NCBI GenBank assembly: GCA_045650705.1
Contig: JAZRRK010000029.1
Location: forward strand, 1 to 32,055
Direction: 5' to 3'
Length of the DNA: 32,055 nt
DNA from: UMGS1781 sp045650705
Lineage (GTDB): Bacteria; Bacillota; Clostridia; TANB77; CAG-508
Shown: piece by piece, positions 21,614-29,703 of the stretch
Numbering within the stretch: position 1 is the stretch's first letter
How the letters are laid out: every line of letters begins with the position of its first letter
The notes under the pieces: model-generated
What the model was told of the DNA's origin: nothing
Seen by the model: only the letters and a program-made list of their open reading frames with translations
The model's database searches: none
Position numbers and translations under genes: made by a program

Positions 21614-22228
21614 CTATATGCAAATAAAATCTTTTATTGCTTTAAATTTAGATTCACCAATTCCTGATACATTCATTATTTCTTCAATAGATTTAAAGCT
21701 ACCATGTTCTTCTCTATATTGTATAATCTTATTTGCAGTAGATTCACCAATCCCAGATAGAGATTGGAGTTCAGATGATGTGGCAAAGTTTATATTAATC
21801 AAAGATGAAGAGTTATTTGAATCTGGAATTAAGACATTTTCACCAGCATTATTAGTAACGTATACAGTAATCTCTTCATCATAAATGCTAGGAATATAAA
21901 TTTTTTGGCCATCTTTTAATTGGTAAGCTAAGTTAATTTTAGAAACATCTGCCAAGTTTGTAATTCCTCCAGCTGAATTAATTGCATCTGATATTCTAGA
22001 CTCTGTATCAAGATAGACAATTCCTGGGTTTAAAACTTCGCCATCAATATGTACAATTATTTCAGAAATTTCATCTGAAGAATCTTTGGTATTATTTGTA
22101 ATGTAAAAAGAATCTTCTGATATCATATTATGCTCTTGAGTATCGTTAAAATTATATATAAGAATGCAAATTATTATAAAAATAGTTACAGATATAATTG
22201 TTATTAATTTTTTATTTAAAAATTTCAT
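21614..22228 (-). CDS. comEA: ComEA-like DNA-binding protein (SLBB and helix-hairpin-helix)
   Basis: 204-aa membrane-anchored ComEA-type protein, which binds DNA on the outer face during transformation. The N-terminal membrane segment is at residues 8-26 (LITIISVTIFIIICILIYNF). An SLBB domain covers about residues 55-115 (IIVHIDGEVLNPGIVYLD; SDAINSAGGI). The ComEA helix-hairpin-helix pair is at about residues 143-204 (INFATSSELQSLSGIGESTA; IMNVSGIGESKFKAIKDFI). The ATG at 22228 with AAGGAGG upstream is chosen over a far upstream in-frame start that would run antisense into the carboxypeptidase gene. comEC, which often follows, is not here. It shares an 82-base divergent promoter region with the carboxypeptidase gene. 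Confidence 0.9.
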   Translation of the reverse strand: MKFLNKKLITIISVTIFIIICILIYNFNDTQEHNMISEDSFYITNNTKDSSDEISEIIVHIDGEVLNPGIVYLDTESRISDAINSAGGITNLADVSKINLAYQLKDGQKIYIPSIYDEEITVYVTNNAGENVLIPDSNNSSSLININFATSSELQSLSGIGESTANKIIQYREEHGSFKSIEEIMNVSGIGESKFKAIKDFICI

Positions 22229-22310
22229 AAAAACCTCCTTAAAATATTGGTTTTTAAAAAAATTTATATTATTATTAAAAGGTAAAAATAAGTCGAAAGA
22301 GAGAGTTATA

Positions 22311-23552
22311 ATGAGAATAAAAAGAATTTTATTAGTATTTATACTTTTGATAATTACATTTACTACGATAGTAAATGCTGAAACGCCAGAGATAACTGCT
22401 ACTTCAGGAGTTGTAATAGATTGCATAGATGGAAAAGTATTGTATGAACAAAATATGAATGAAAAAATGTATCCTGCAAGTATGACAAAAATTTTAACAG
22501 CTATTTTAGTTATAGAAAACTGCAATATACAAGATGAAGTAACTATAAGCAAAAGTGCTATAAATAATGTTCAATCAGGATATTTAACAGCTAATATAAA
22601 AGAAGGAGAAATTCTTACAGTTGAACAATTATTAAATTTACTTTTAATATCTTCATATAATGATGTTGCAAATGCATTAGCAGAACATGTTGGAGGAAAC
22701 ACAGAAAATTTTGCAATGATGATGAATGAAAAGGCAAAAGAAATAGGATGTAAGAATAGCAATTTTGTTAATAGTAATGGAACACATGATGTAAACCATT
22801 ATTCGACAGCATATGACATGGCATTAATTGCAAAGCATGCTATGCAATATGATGAGATTAAAGAGATAGTAAGCAAGATATATTATGAATTAGGAACAAC
22901 AAATAAATATGATAAAGCAGATAGACTATATCAAACTACAAATGAAATGATTTTAAGTGGAAGCTCAAATTATTACAGATATGCAAAAGGTATAAAGACA
23001 GGATTCACAACACCAGCAGGATATTGCTTAATGATATATGCAGAGAAAAACGATATGCCATTAGTTGCAGTAGTAATGAAGTCAACTACATCTGATAGTA
23101 GATATGAAGATACAAGAAAAATGTTAGAATATGCATATGATAATAATACAATAAAAACCATTGCAGAAAAAGGAACAACTTTACAGACTTTAACAATAAA
23201 AAATGCTACAAATGAAACAAAAAAGTTAAATGCAGTTTTAGAAGGAACTATGAAAGCAGTTGTAAAAAAAGAAACTCAGATAAGCAGTATTGAACCAAAG
23301 ATTGAAATATATGACAATTTAAAAGCACCAATAGCAGCAGGAACTGTCATAGGAAAAGTAACATATGAAATAGAAGGCAAAGAATATTCTGAGAATTTAG
23401 TTGCAGAAAATAGTGTAAAAAAGAGTTATGTGTTTTGGATATTTTTTCTAATATTTATAGGATTAATACTACTGTTTGGAACATTGAGAGTATTAGCTTT
23501 ATATAACAGAAATAAAGTACTAAATAAAATAAGAGGGAATATAAAAAAATAG
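22311..23552 (+). CDS. dacF: D-alanyl-D-alanine carboxypeptidase (DacA/DacF type, S11)
   Basis: 413-aa penicillin-binding D,D-carboxypeptidase that trims the terminal D-Ala of peptidoglycan stem peptides. A signal peptide is present (MRIKRILLVFILLIITFTTI, cleavage near VNA-ET). All three active-site motifs are visible: S57-M-T-K60 in YPASMTKIL, S115-Y-N117 in SSYNDVANAL, and K229-T-G in KGIKTGFT. A C-terminal beta domain and a membrane anchor (VFWIFFLIFIGLILLFGTLR) follow. The start at 22311 is chosen because the signal peptide begins there; a longer frame to 22164 is antisense to comEA. The paralog name (dacF versus dacA/dacB) is a guess. Confidence 0.92.
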   Translation: MRIKRILLVFILLIITFTTIVNAETPEITATSGVVIDCIDGKVLYEQNMNEKMYPASMTKILTAILVIENCNIQDEVTISKSAINNVQSGYLTANIKEGEILTVEQLLNLLLISSYNDVANALAEHVGGNTENFAMMMNEKAKEIGCKNSNFVNSNGTHDVNHYSTAYDMALIAKHAMQYDEIKEIVSKIYYELGTTNKYDKADRLYQTTNEMILSGSSNYYRYAKGIKTGFTTPAGYCLMIYAEKNDMPLVAVVMKSTTSDSRYEDTRKMLEYAYDNNTIKTIAEKGTTLQTLTIKNATNETKKLNAVLEGTMKAVVKKETQISSIEPKIEIYDNLKAPIAAGTVIGKVTYEIEGKEYSENLVAENSVKKSYVFWIFFLIFIGLILLFGTLRVLALYNRNKVLNKIRGNIKK

Positions 23553-23559
23553 ATTATTA

Positions 23560-23594
23560 AATAATGGCACGGCACAATGGCGTGCCATTATTTT
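23560..23594. terminator. Bidirectional terminator between dacF and LCP gene
   Basis: AATAATGGCACG (23560-23571) pairs perfectly with CGTGCCATTATT (23581-23592), followed by TT; the loop repeats GCACAATGG. Confidence 0.8.
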
Positions 23595-23613
23595 AAAACA
23601 AAAATTAAGTAAA

Positions 23614-24666
23614 TTAATTTTCTACTTCACTATTATTAACGATATTTTCATCATCACCTGAATTGTCTTTTATACCATAAAATAATTCATTAACAAGTTT
23701 TTCAGTTTCTTCTTCATCATGGAAGAAAAACCAAACACCACTAACTGTATCGTCTGCACCAGGAAGTCTTCCAACTTTAACATTACTCATATTCATATTT
23801 ATTGCATAAGGTAAATAATCTTTTACTGAATCTAAATTTAAATTTGTATCAACATATTCTTTAAAAATATCAATAATATTTGAAATTTCTGTAACATTTT
23901 TTAATTTTATGGTTTGCTTTGCTAAAGCAATTATAACATTACGTTGAGTTTTAGATCTTCCATGATCTTCTAGACCATACTCATATGGGTAGGTAGAACC
24001 ATTGTTATTATGCCTAAATCTAACTAATTGTTCTACTTGAGCTCCTGTTAATTTTTGTTGACCTTTAGATAAATGAATATATAAATCTTGTGAAGGATCA
24101 TCATAATCCATATCTATAGGCACATCATATTCTAAACCACCGATTGTATCTACTAACTTAATTAATGCTTCTGTATCTACAATAATATAGTATTCTAAAT
24201 CTAATCCGGTTAATTTATTAACAGCTTCAACTGTTTTTTCAGGAGTTTCTCCATAGTTATAAAGGGAATTAATTTTATTATAATATTTAGCAGAATTTTT
24301 ATTATCACCAGTAAAAGTATCTCTTGGAATAGATAATAAAGCGGCTTCTTGAGTTTTTGGGTCATAAGATGCAACAATAATTGTATCAGACATGCCTGTG
24401 CTTTCTCCAAGAATCAAAACTTGTAATTTATCTAAATTTTTTAATGTTTCTTGATTATGTCCTAATATAGCAGCAAGTATATTTCCGCCTGCATCATATA
24501 TTCTTTTACCTACAAATATGCCTAAAAAAATAATCAGTATTAAAAAAAATTTTAACCCAATATGCTTTTTTTTATTTTTCTTTTTTTTAATATTTTCTGA
24601 ATACTTATTATGTACCAGATTTTCAGAATCATCAAAATTATCTTTTGTTTGAATATGTTTTCCCAT
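23614..24666 (-). CDS. LytR-CpsA-Psr (LCP) family cell-wall glycopolymer ligase
   Basis: 350-aa LCP protein, which attaches teichoic acid or other glycopolymers to peptidoglycan from a lipid-linked precursor. A lysine-rich cytoplasmic N-terminus (ENIKKKKNKKKHIG) leads into a membrane helix at about residues 38-56 (LKFFLILIIFLGIFVGKRI). The LCP domain follows, with signature LGESTGMSDTIIVASYDPKT, the conserved SIPRDTF, INSLYNYGE, and the later VRFRHNN and RSKTQRNVI. Asp and Arg residues that bind pyrophosphate are in place. The tail is acidic. The ribosome site before the ATG is weak (GGGTTGATT). The upstream region is shared with the divergent tRNA gene. Confidence 0.92.
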   Translation of the reverse strand: MGKHIQTKDNFDDSENLVHNKYSENIKKKKNKKKHIGLKFFLILIIFLGIFVGKRIYDAGGNILAAILGHNQETLKNLDKLQVLILGESTGMSDTIIVASYDPKTQEAALLSIPRDTFTGDNKNSAKYYNKINSLYNYGETPEKTVEAVNKLTGLDLEYYIIVDTEALIKLVDTIGGLEYDVPIDMDYDDPSQDLYIHLSKGQQKLTGAQVEQLVRFRHNNNGSTYPYEYGLEDHGRSKTQRNVIIALAKQTIKLKNVTEISNIIDIFKEYVDTNLNLDSVKDYLPYAINMNMSNVKVGRLPGADDTVSGVWFFFHDEEETEKLVNELFYGIKDNSGDDENIVNNSEVEN

Positions 24667-24777
24667 AAAAAGAAATCAACCCTTTCGAATTATATAAACA
24701 AATTATATTTTACAAATAAATGCAGGTAACAGTATATCAAAAAAAACAAAAAAATTCAACTAATTTGCACAAAAATA

Positions 24778-24806
24778 TTGACTAATCTAAAAAAATATGT
24801 TATCAT
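24778..24806 (+). promoter_or_regulatory. Promoter of the tRNA-Arg gene
   Basis: TTGACT (24778-24783) and TATCAT (24801-24806) are separated by 17 bases. The -10 hexamer ends 16 bases before the mature tRNA 5' end. Confidence 0.65.
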
Positions 24807-24822
24807 TTTATATGTTCTAAAT

Positions 24823-24899
<77 letters not shown>

Positions 24900-24900
24900 A

Positions 24901-24943
24901 AATAGTTACTATTTATTGCAAGATAGATAGTAACTATTTTTTT
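24901..24943 (+). terminator. Terminator after tRNA-Arg
   Basis: AATAGTTACTAT (24901-24912) pairs with ATAGTAACTATT (24927-24938), and a run of T follows to 24943. It is a monocistronic tRNA unit. Confidence 0.85.
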
Positions 24944-24999
24944 GTTAACTCAATAAAATAATAACAAAATATTTAATAAAAGTAAATAGCAAGAAGATA

Positions 25000-25044
25000 A
25001 AGTTCAAAAACTTCAATGTAGATATTGATGTTTTTGAACTTTTA
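25000..25044 (+). terminator. Hairpin with T run upstream of murA (terminator or attenuator)
   Basis: AAGTTCAAAAAC (25000-25011) pairs with GTTTTTGAACTT (25030-25041), with inner TCAAT/ATTGA complements, then TTT. No gene lies between the tRNA terminator and this hairpin, so it either backs up the tRNA terminator or is a leader element before murA. Confidence 0.6.
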
Positions 25045-25095
25045 ACCATTTTTACAAGGTTTGCATAATATATACTAAATAAAGGAGGAGTAAAA

Positions 25096-25854
25096 ATGGC
25101 AAGTTACATAATAGAAGGAGGAAAAAAACTAGAAGGTGAAGCAAAAACTTCTGGTTCAAAAAATGCGTCTCTTCCTATAATAGCAGCAAGTATTTTATGC
25201 GAAGATACAACAACTTTATATAATGTACCAAATATTAACGATACACAAATAACTTTAAAAATATTAAAGCTTCTAGGTTGTAAAGTTAATAAAAAAAATG
25301 GAAAGATAATAATAGACTCTAGAAATATTAAAACACAAGAAATTCCAGATGAACTAATGAGGAAAATGAGATCATCAGTAATACTTGCAGGAGCAATTAT
25401 AGGAAGATTTAAAAATGCAATATTTACATATCCGGGGGGATGTGATATAGGTAGCAGACCTATAGATTTGCATTTAAAAGGATTTGAAAAATTAGGGATA
25501 AAAATTGAGGAAAATAGTGGATTTATTAGATGCTTTTGTGATAAAATAATAGGTGCGAATATTCATTTAGATTTTCCGTCTGTTGGAGCAACAGAAAATA
25601 TTATATTAGCATCAGTATTAGCAGAAGGAGAAACAATAATAACAAATGCTGCAATGGAGCCAGAGATTGTAGATTTACAGAATTTTTTAAATAAAATGGG
25701 AGCGAAGGTCGAAGGTGCAGGAACAAATGTTGTAAAAATAACAGGAGTTAAAAGATTAAAAGGTGTAAGCTACAATATTATGCCAGATAGAATAGAAGCA
25801 GGTACTTTATTATGTATGACAGCTATTACAGGTCGGAGAAATTTTATTAAATAA
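25096..25854 (+). pseudogene. murA: UDP-N-acetylglucosamine 1-carboxyvinyltransferase MurA, N-terminal part (frameshifted)
   Basis: N-terminal 252 codons of MurA, which transfers enolpyruvyl from PEP to UDP-GlcNAc in the first committed step of peptidoglycan synthesis. K22-N23 in SGSKNASLPII and the fosfomycin-target C116 in GGCDIGSRP are intact. The frame is right up to AGTLLCMTAITG and then runs into the unrelated RRNFIK-stop. Removing one base at about 25834 (GGTCGGAGAA to GGTGGAGAA) restores GGEILLNNVNVEHINP and joins the frame to the C-terminal part. The combined length would be 418 aa, exactly the family size. Either a sequencing error or a real inactivation. AAAGGAGGAG precedes the ATG. 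Confidence 0.93.
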
Positions 25855-26353
25855 TGTTAATGTAGAGCATATAAATCCAATAATTCATAAATTGGAAGAA
25901 AGCGGTTCAAAAGTAAATACAAATAAAAATAGTGTAATTTTACAAGCTCCTAAGAGATTGAAAGCGATAGATATAAAAACAATGCCATATCCAGGGTTTC
26001 CAACAGATATGCAATCAATATTTGTAAGTATGCTAAGTGTAGCAAAGGGAACTTCTATGATGGTAGAAAATATTTTTGAAAATAGATATAGATACATAAA
26101 TGAACTAAAAAGAATGGGTGCAAAGATAACGATAGAAGGAAAAGTTGCAATAATAAAAGGGACTAAGAAATTAATTGCTGCAGAAGTAAATGCTACAGAC
26201 TTAAGAGGAGGAGCTGCAATGTGTACAGCTGCATTAGTAGCAAAGGGAACAACAAAGATTAACAATATAGGACATATCTTAAGGGGATATGAGAATTTAG
26301 ATAAAAAATTAACTAATCTAGGTGCAAGTATAAAATATATACAAAATGACTAG
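25835..26353 (+). pseudogene. murA: MurA, C-terminal part (continuation after frameshift)
   Basis: The reading frame resumes at about 25835 (GGEILLNN). A stand-alone reading from a TTG at 25892 would lack half the second domain. The catalytic PGFPTDMQ loop is present (Asp of the general acid/base pair), as is the late Arg in HILRGYENLDKKL, which corresponds to E. coli Arg397. Nothing else in this part is damaged, and the gene ends at a normal TAG. With the N-terminal piece this is a complete MurA apart from one extra base. A second murA copy elsewhere, common in Firmicutes, would make loss tolerable. Confidence 0.92.
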
Positions 26354-26372
26354 CAGATAAATTATCTGCTAG
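26350..26372. repeat. Perfect 23-bp palindrome between murA and ftsQ
   Basis: CTAGCAGATAA (26350-26360) and TTATCTGCTAG (26362-26372) are exact complements around a single A and include the murA stop codon. No T run follows, so it may be an mRNA-processing or protein-binding site rather than a terminator. Confidence 0.6.
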
Positions 26373-26407
26373 AATAAGAAAAGGACAAACTCATAAGGAG
26401 GATAAAA

Positions 26408-27199
26408 ATGCCAGAGAAAAAAAAGACACCTAAAAAGAAAGTAACAAAAAAGACAAGCAAAAAAGCTAATAAAAAAAATATAAAAACAAGAAAAGCAATA
26501 GCAATATTTCTTTTTACAATTGTTTTAATGGTAATAATTATCCTAATTATGTTTTCTGAATTATTTAATATAACGAAAATCACGGTATTAAACAATTCAA
26601 AAGTTACTAAAGAAGAAATTGTTGCATCTTCATTATTAGTAGAAAATGAAAATATGTTTAAAGTATCAAAAAGCAAAATAACTAATAGTATAAAATCAAA
26701 TGCATACATAGAAGATGTAAAAATAACAAAAAAACTTAATGGAGAAGTAATAATAGATATAAAAGAAAGAGTTCCAACATATATGCTATATTGTGAAGGA
26801 GGATATGCTTATATAAATAACCAAGGATATTTTCTGGAAATATCAAATAGTGCATTGAATTTACCAGTAATAAAAGGATATTCAACAAAAGACATAAGTG
26901 TAGGAAACAGATTAGAAAAACAAGATTTAGAGAAATTAGATATAGTCATTCAAATAATGGATACAGCAAATAATAAACAAATAAAAGATATAATTACAGA
27001 AATAGATATAACAGATAAAGATAATTTTATTTTATCAATACCATCTGAGAAAAAAACAGTACAATTTGGGGACGAGTCTAATATAAATGTAAAAATTTTA
27101 TGGATTATTGATATTATAAGCAGAACAAAAGATGTTGAAGGAGAGATTATAGTAAAAAATCCAGATATAAAAAAAGCATATTTTAGAGAAAAAGTATAA
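26408..27199 (+). CDS. ftsQ: Cell division protein FtsQ/DivIB
   Basis: 263-aa bitopic divisome protein that works with FtsL and FtsB at the septum. A very lysine-rich cytoplasmic tail (residues 2-33, including KKTPKKKVTKKTSKKANKKN) leads to one membrane helix at about residues 36-57 (AIFLFTIVLMVIIILIMFSE). A POTRA domain is at about residues 58-125 (ITVLNNSKVTKEEIVASS; SNAYIEDVKITKKLNGEVII; IDIKERVPTYMLYC). The beta domain follows (YINNQGYFLEI; NLPVIKGY). ATAAGGAGGA precedes the ATG. It is in the Clostridia order murA, ftsQ, DUF881, DUF881, DUF1290. Confidence 0.92.
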   Translation: MPEKKKTPKKKVTKKTSKKANKKNIKTRKAIAIFLFTIVLMVIIILIMFSELFNITKITVLNNSKVTKEEIVASSLLVENENMFKVSKSKITNSIKSNAYIEDVKITKKLNGEVIIDIKERVPTYMLYCEGGYAYINNQGYFLEISNSALNLPVIKGYSTKDISVGNRLEKQDLEKLDIVIQIMDTANNKQIKDIITEIDITDKDNFILSIPSEKKTVQFGDESNINVKILWIIDIISRTKDVEGEIIVKNPDIKKAYFREKV

Positions 27200-27215
27200 A
27201 GAAAGGAATTAAAGT

Positions 27216-27926
27216 ATGAAGAAAATTGCAATAACTTTAGGAATAGTATGTTTAATGTTAACAGTAGCCATATTTGTGCAAATGAAAACTGTTGAAGATA
27301 TAACTGAAGAAGAAGGAATTTCGTTAAATGACAATGCAGAATTGAAAAGTGAAGTTTTAAGATGGAGACAAATTAATAAAGATGCGTATGAGCAATTGGA
27401 AGAGGCAGAAGAGAGATTAGAAGAAGTAAGAACACAAGCAACAGAAAATAATGGACTTGGAACAGAAGTTGAAGAGCAAATAAAGAAGAATAATGCTTTA
27501 TTAGGATTAACAGAAGTAAAAGGACCAGGAGTAATAATTAAATTAGATGACAACAGAGAAGTGGATGTAGAAGAAGTTGCAGACGTTAATAGAATAATAG
27601 TACATGAGCAAGATTTAATTCAAATAGTTAATGAATTATTTAATGCAGGTGCAGATTCAATATCAATAAATGGAAAAAGAATTGTAAGTACTACTTCAAT
27701 ATTATGTGATGGTAATATCATGAGAGTAAATGATGAAATTGTTGGAGTTCCAATAGAAATAAAAGCAATAGGATATCCAGAAAGTTTAGGTCCGGCATTA
27801 ACAAGACCAATGGGATATTTAAGTTTGATGAAGATGGATGGAGTTATAGTAGAAATTCAAAAGAGTGAGGATATAACAATTCCAAAATATGAAGGAGTAT
27901 ATAAGTACGAGTATATTATACATTAA
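27216..27926 (+). CDS. DUF881 family protein, first copy
   Basis: 236 aa. An N-terminal membrane helix (IAITLGIVCLMLTVAIFVQM) is followed by an extracytoplasmic coiled coil (about residues 45-85, EVLRWRQINKDAYEQLEEAE). The DUF881 domain follows, with LLGLTEVKGPGVIIKLDDN, LIQIVNELFNAGADSISING and ALTRPMGYLSLMKMDGVIVE. The family is YlxW/YlxX-like and found beside division genes in Firmicutes; its molecular function is unknown. It lies 16 bases after ftsQ with GAAAGGAA ahead of the ATG and is co-transcribed with the next two genes. Confidence 0.9.
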   Translation: MKKIAITLGIVCLMLTVAIFVQMKTVEDITEEEGISLNDNAELKSEVLRWRQINKDAYEQLEEAEERLEEVRTQATENNGLGTEVEEQIKKNNALLGLTEVKGPGVIIKLDDNREVDVEEVADVNRIIVHEQDLIQIVNELFNAGADSISINGKRIVSTTSILCDGNIMRVNDEIVGVPIEIKAIGYPESLGPALTRPMGYLSLMKMDGVIVEIQKSEDITIPKYEGVYKYEYIIH

Positions 27927-27947
27927 GGAAGGAATGGGTGAATAGTT

Positions 27948-28649
27948 ATGAAAAAAGGTAAGTTAATAGTTACTATTACAGTTGGATTAATGTGTCTTAT
28001 TCTAACAATGTTAATATTTATGCAAGTAAAAACAATAAATCAAACAGATATATCAGAATTAGAAATAATGAGAGAAAGTGAATTGAAAACAGAGATAACA
28101 ACATTAAAAACAAGAAATGAAGAAATTGTAGCAAAATTAAAAGAGACTAATTCAAAGATATTAGAATATGAAACAGCAATTATAGATGGAAATGAAACAG
28201 CAGAACTACAAGAAAAAGAATTAAAAGAGACAGAAGATTTATTAGGAAAAAATGCTGTAACAGGAGAAGGAATAGTAATAAACTTATCAAATGTAGGAGA
28301 AACAAAAGTAACCTCAGATGATTTATTAGAATTAGTAAATTTATTAAAAGATGCAGGTGCAGAGGCAATATCAATAAATGAACAAAGAATAATATATTCT
28401 AATTATATAGTAACAATAAATGGAACTAACTATATAAGTATAAATGGAACTATGATAGTAGCGCCATATACAGTAAAAGCAATAGGAAATACAAGCTATT
28501 TAGAGAGTGCTGTAGCACAGAAAAAATATGGATATATTGATACAAAAATTGCAGAAGGAAAAGATGTTACATTAGAAAGATTTACGGAAATAACAATACC
28601 AAGTTTTGATGGTAATTTGGATTTTGAATATGTAAGAGGGGAGGAATAG
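27948..28649 (+). CDS. DUF881 family protein, second copy
   Basis: 233 aa and paralogous to the preceding gene: the same layout of membrane helix (LIVTITVGLMCLILTMLIFM), coiled coil (about residues 36-98) and DUF881 domain (NAVTGEGIVINLSNVGET; LLELVNLLKDAGAEAISINE; TMIVAPYTVKAIGNTSYLES). The two copies share the VK-AIG and the double EAISIN-type motifs but differ widely elsewhere, so the duplication is old. Tandem DUF881 genes next to DUF1290 are common in Clostridia. They may form a membrane complex with the division proteins, which is inference only. Confidence 0.9.
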   Translation: MKKGKLIVTITVGLMCLILTMLIFMQVKTINQTDISELEIMRESELKTEITTLKTRNEEIVAKLKETNSKILEYETAIIDGNETAELQEKELKETEDLLGKNAVTGEGIVINLSNVGETKVTSDDLLELVNLLKDAGAEAISINEQRIIYSNYIVTINGTNYISINGTMIVAPYTVKAIGNTSYLESAVAQKKYGYIDTKIAEGKDVTLERFTEITIPSFDGNLDFEYVRGEE

Positions 28650-28651
28650 AA

Positions 28652-29044
28652 GTGGTAGTAATAGCAATTTTAATAGGATGTATTGCTGGTGCAATAATAG
28701 GAATGAATGCACCAATTATATCATATGAGGTATCTGGATATTTGGCTATAGCTATAATTGCTGCATTAGATTCAGTTTTTGGGGGGATTACATCTGTATT
28801 AAAAGGAAACTTTGATTTAAAAGTATTTATTTCAGGATTTTTTGGAAACGCAGTATTATCTATACTTTTAACATGGTTAGGAGTAAAGCTAAATGTAGAT
28901 ATTTACTTAGCGGCAATTGTAGTATTTGTAGGTAGAATGTTTACAAATTTAGCAATAATAAGAAGATATTATATTGATAAATGGAGTGAACACATAAAAA
29001 ATAAAAAGATAATAAATGCTGAAAAAGAGCAGATGAAAAATTAA
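28652..29044 (+). CDS. sbp: Small basic protein Sbp, DUF1290 family
   Basis: 130-aa membrane protein with about four hydrophobic segments (VVIAILIGCIAGAIIGMNAP; LAIAIIAALDSVFGGITSVL; GFFGNAVLSILLTWLGVKLN; YLAAIVVFVGRMFTNLAIIR) and a basic C-terminus. The segments and the ALDSVFGG motif match DUF1290/Sbp, which lies next to the ftsA-ftsZ genes in Bacillus and Clostridia. GTG start, two bases after the previous stop, with GAGGGGAGG inside the previous gene. ftsA and ftsZ do not follow here; the cluster ends at a terminator. Confidence 0.9.
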   Translation: MVVIAILIGCIAGAIIGMNAPIISYEVSGYLAIAIIAALDSVFGGITSVLKGNFDLKVFISGFFGNAVLSILLTWLGVKLNVDIYLAAIVVFVGRMFTNLAIIRRYYIDKWSEHIKNKKIINAEKEQMKN

Positions 29045-29070
29045 AAAGCACGGAAGAATCCGTGCTTTTT
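29043..29070. terminator. Bidirectional terminator after sbp
   Basis: AAAAAGCACGGA (29043-29054) pairs perfectly with TCCGTGCTTTTT (29059-29070), between sbp and the convergent cvpA-like gene. Confidence 0.9.
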
Positions 29071-29691
29071 CTATGCTATAAAATTAATTAAAATATTATT
29101 ATTGTATACCCAAGAACCTAATGTAGATTCATTAATGCTATTTAAGAAAGAAACATCAATTAAAGGTGAAGCCAATGAAATTATTGCAAAAGCTACAAAG
29201 ACTATAAATAATCCTTCTAATACACCATATATAGTTCCACCTAGCTTATTAAATTGATTTAAGATTGGTAATTTTGCAATTAAATCTGCTAAAATAGTTA
29301 CAAATTTTAAAGCAATTTTTGCTACAATAAAGATAATGAAGAAACAAGAAGTTTCAATAATAGTAGTACTAAAAGAATTAGCGATATTATTTACAGTATT
29401 GGCACCTTCTTCTAATAAAGCTTTTGGTAATTGTATGCTTAAATCAACTTCTTCATCAGGTAATACACCTTCAGGTAAAATTTTGCTAGTTATAGTACTT
29501 TCGATAGATTCATCAAAAGAAGTATTTTCAATTACAAAATTAGAAACAGGTTTAAATAAACAAAATGCAACTATGATTGCAATAAAGAAAGTACATAGCT
29601 TTATTGCAACTTTAATTAATCCACGTTTATATCCTAAGAAAGTAAATAATAGTATAATGGCAATAATAGCTAAATCAATTATAAATGACAT
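29071..29691 (-). CDS. CvpA family membrane protein
   Basis: 206 aa with four predicted helices: FIIDLAIIAIILLFTFLGYK, IKLCTFFIAIIVAFCLFKPV, ETSCFFIIFIVAKIALKFVT and LEGLFIVFVAFAIISLASPL. The opening with D near residue 6 and GYKRGL after the first helix is typical of CvpA (colicin V production) proteins. They are common in Firmicutes and linked to envelope integrity; the biochemical role is unknown. GGAGGTGAT precedes the ATG. It is the last gene of a three-gene minus-strand unit, 12 bases after the DUF5711 gene. Confidence 0.85.
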   Translation of the reverse strand: MSFIIDLAIIAIILLFTFLGYKRGLIKVAIKLCTFFIAIIVAFCLFKPVSNFVIENTSFDESIESTITSKILPEGVLPDEEVDLSIQLPKALLEEGANTVNNIANSFSTTIIETSCFFIIFIVAKIALKFVTILADLIAKLPILNQFNKLGGTIYGVLEGLFIVFVAFAIISLASPLIDVSFLNSINESTLGSWVYNNNILINFIA

Positions 29692-29703
29692 AGTATCACC
29701 TCC

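Noticed and set aside
22229..22552. Upstream extension of comEA
   Set aside because: It would run antisense into the carboxypeptidase coding region, while a strong AAGGAGG sits right before the ATG at 22228.
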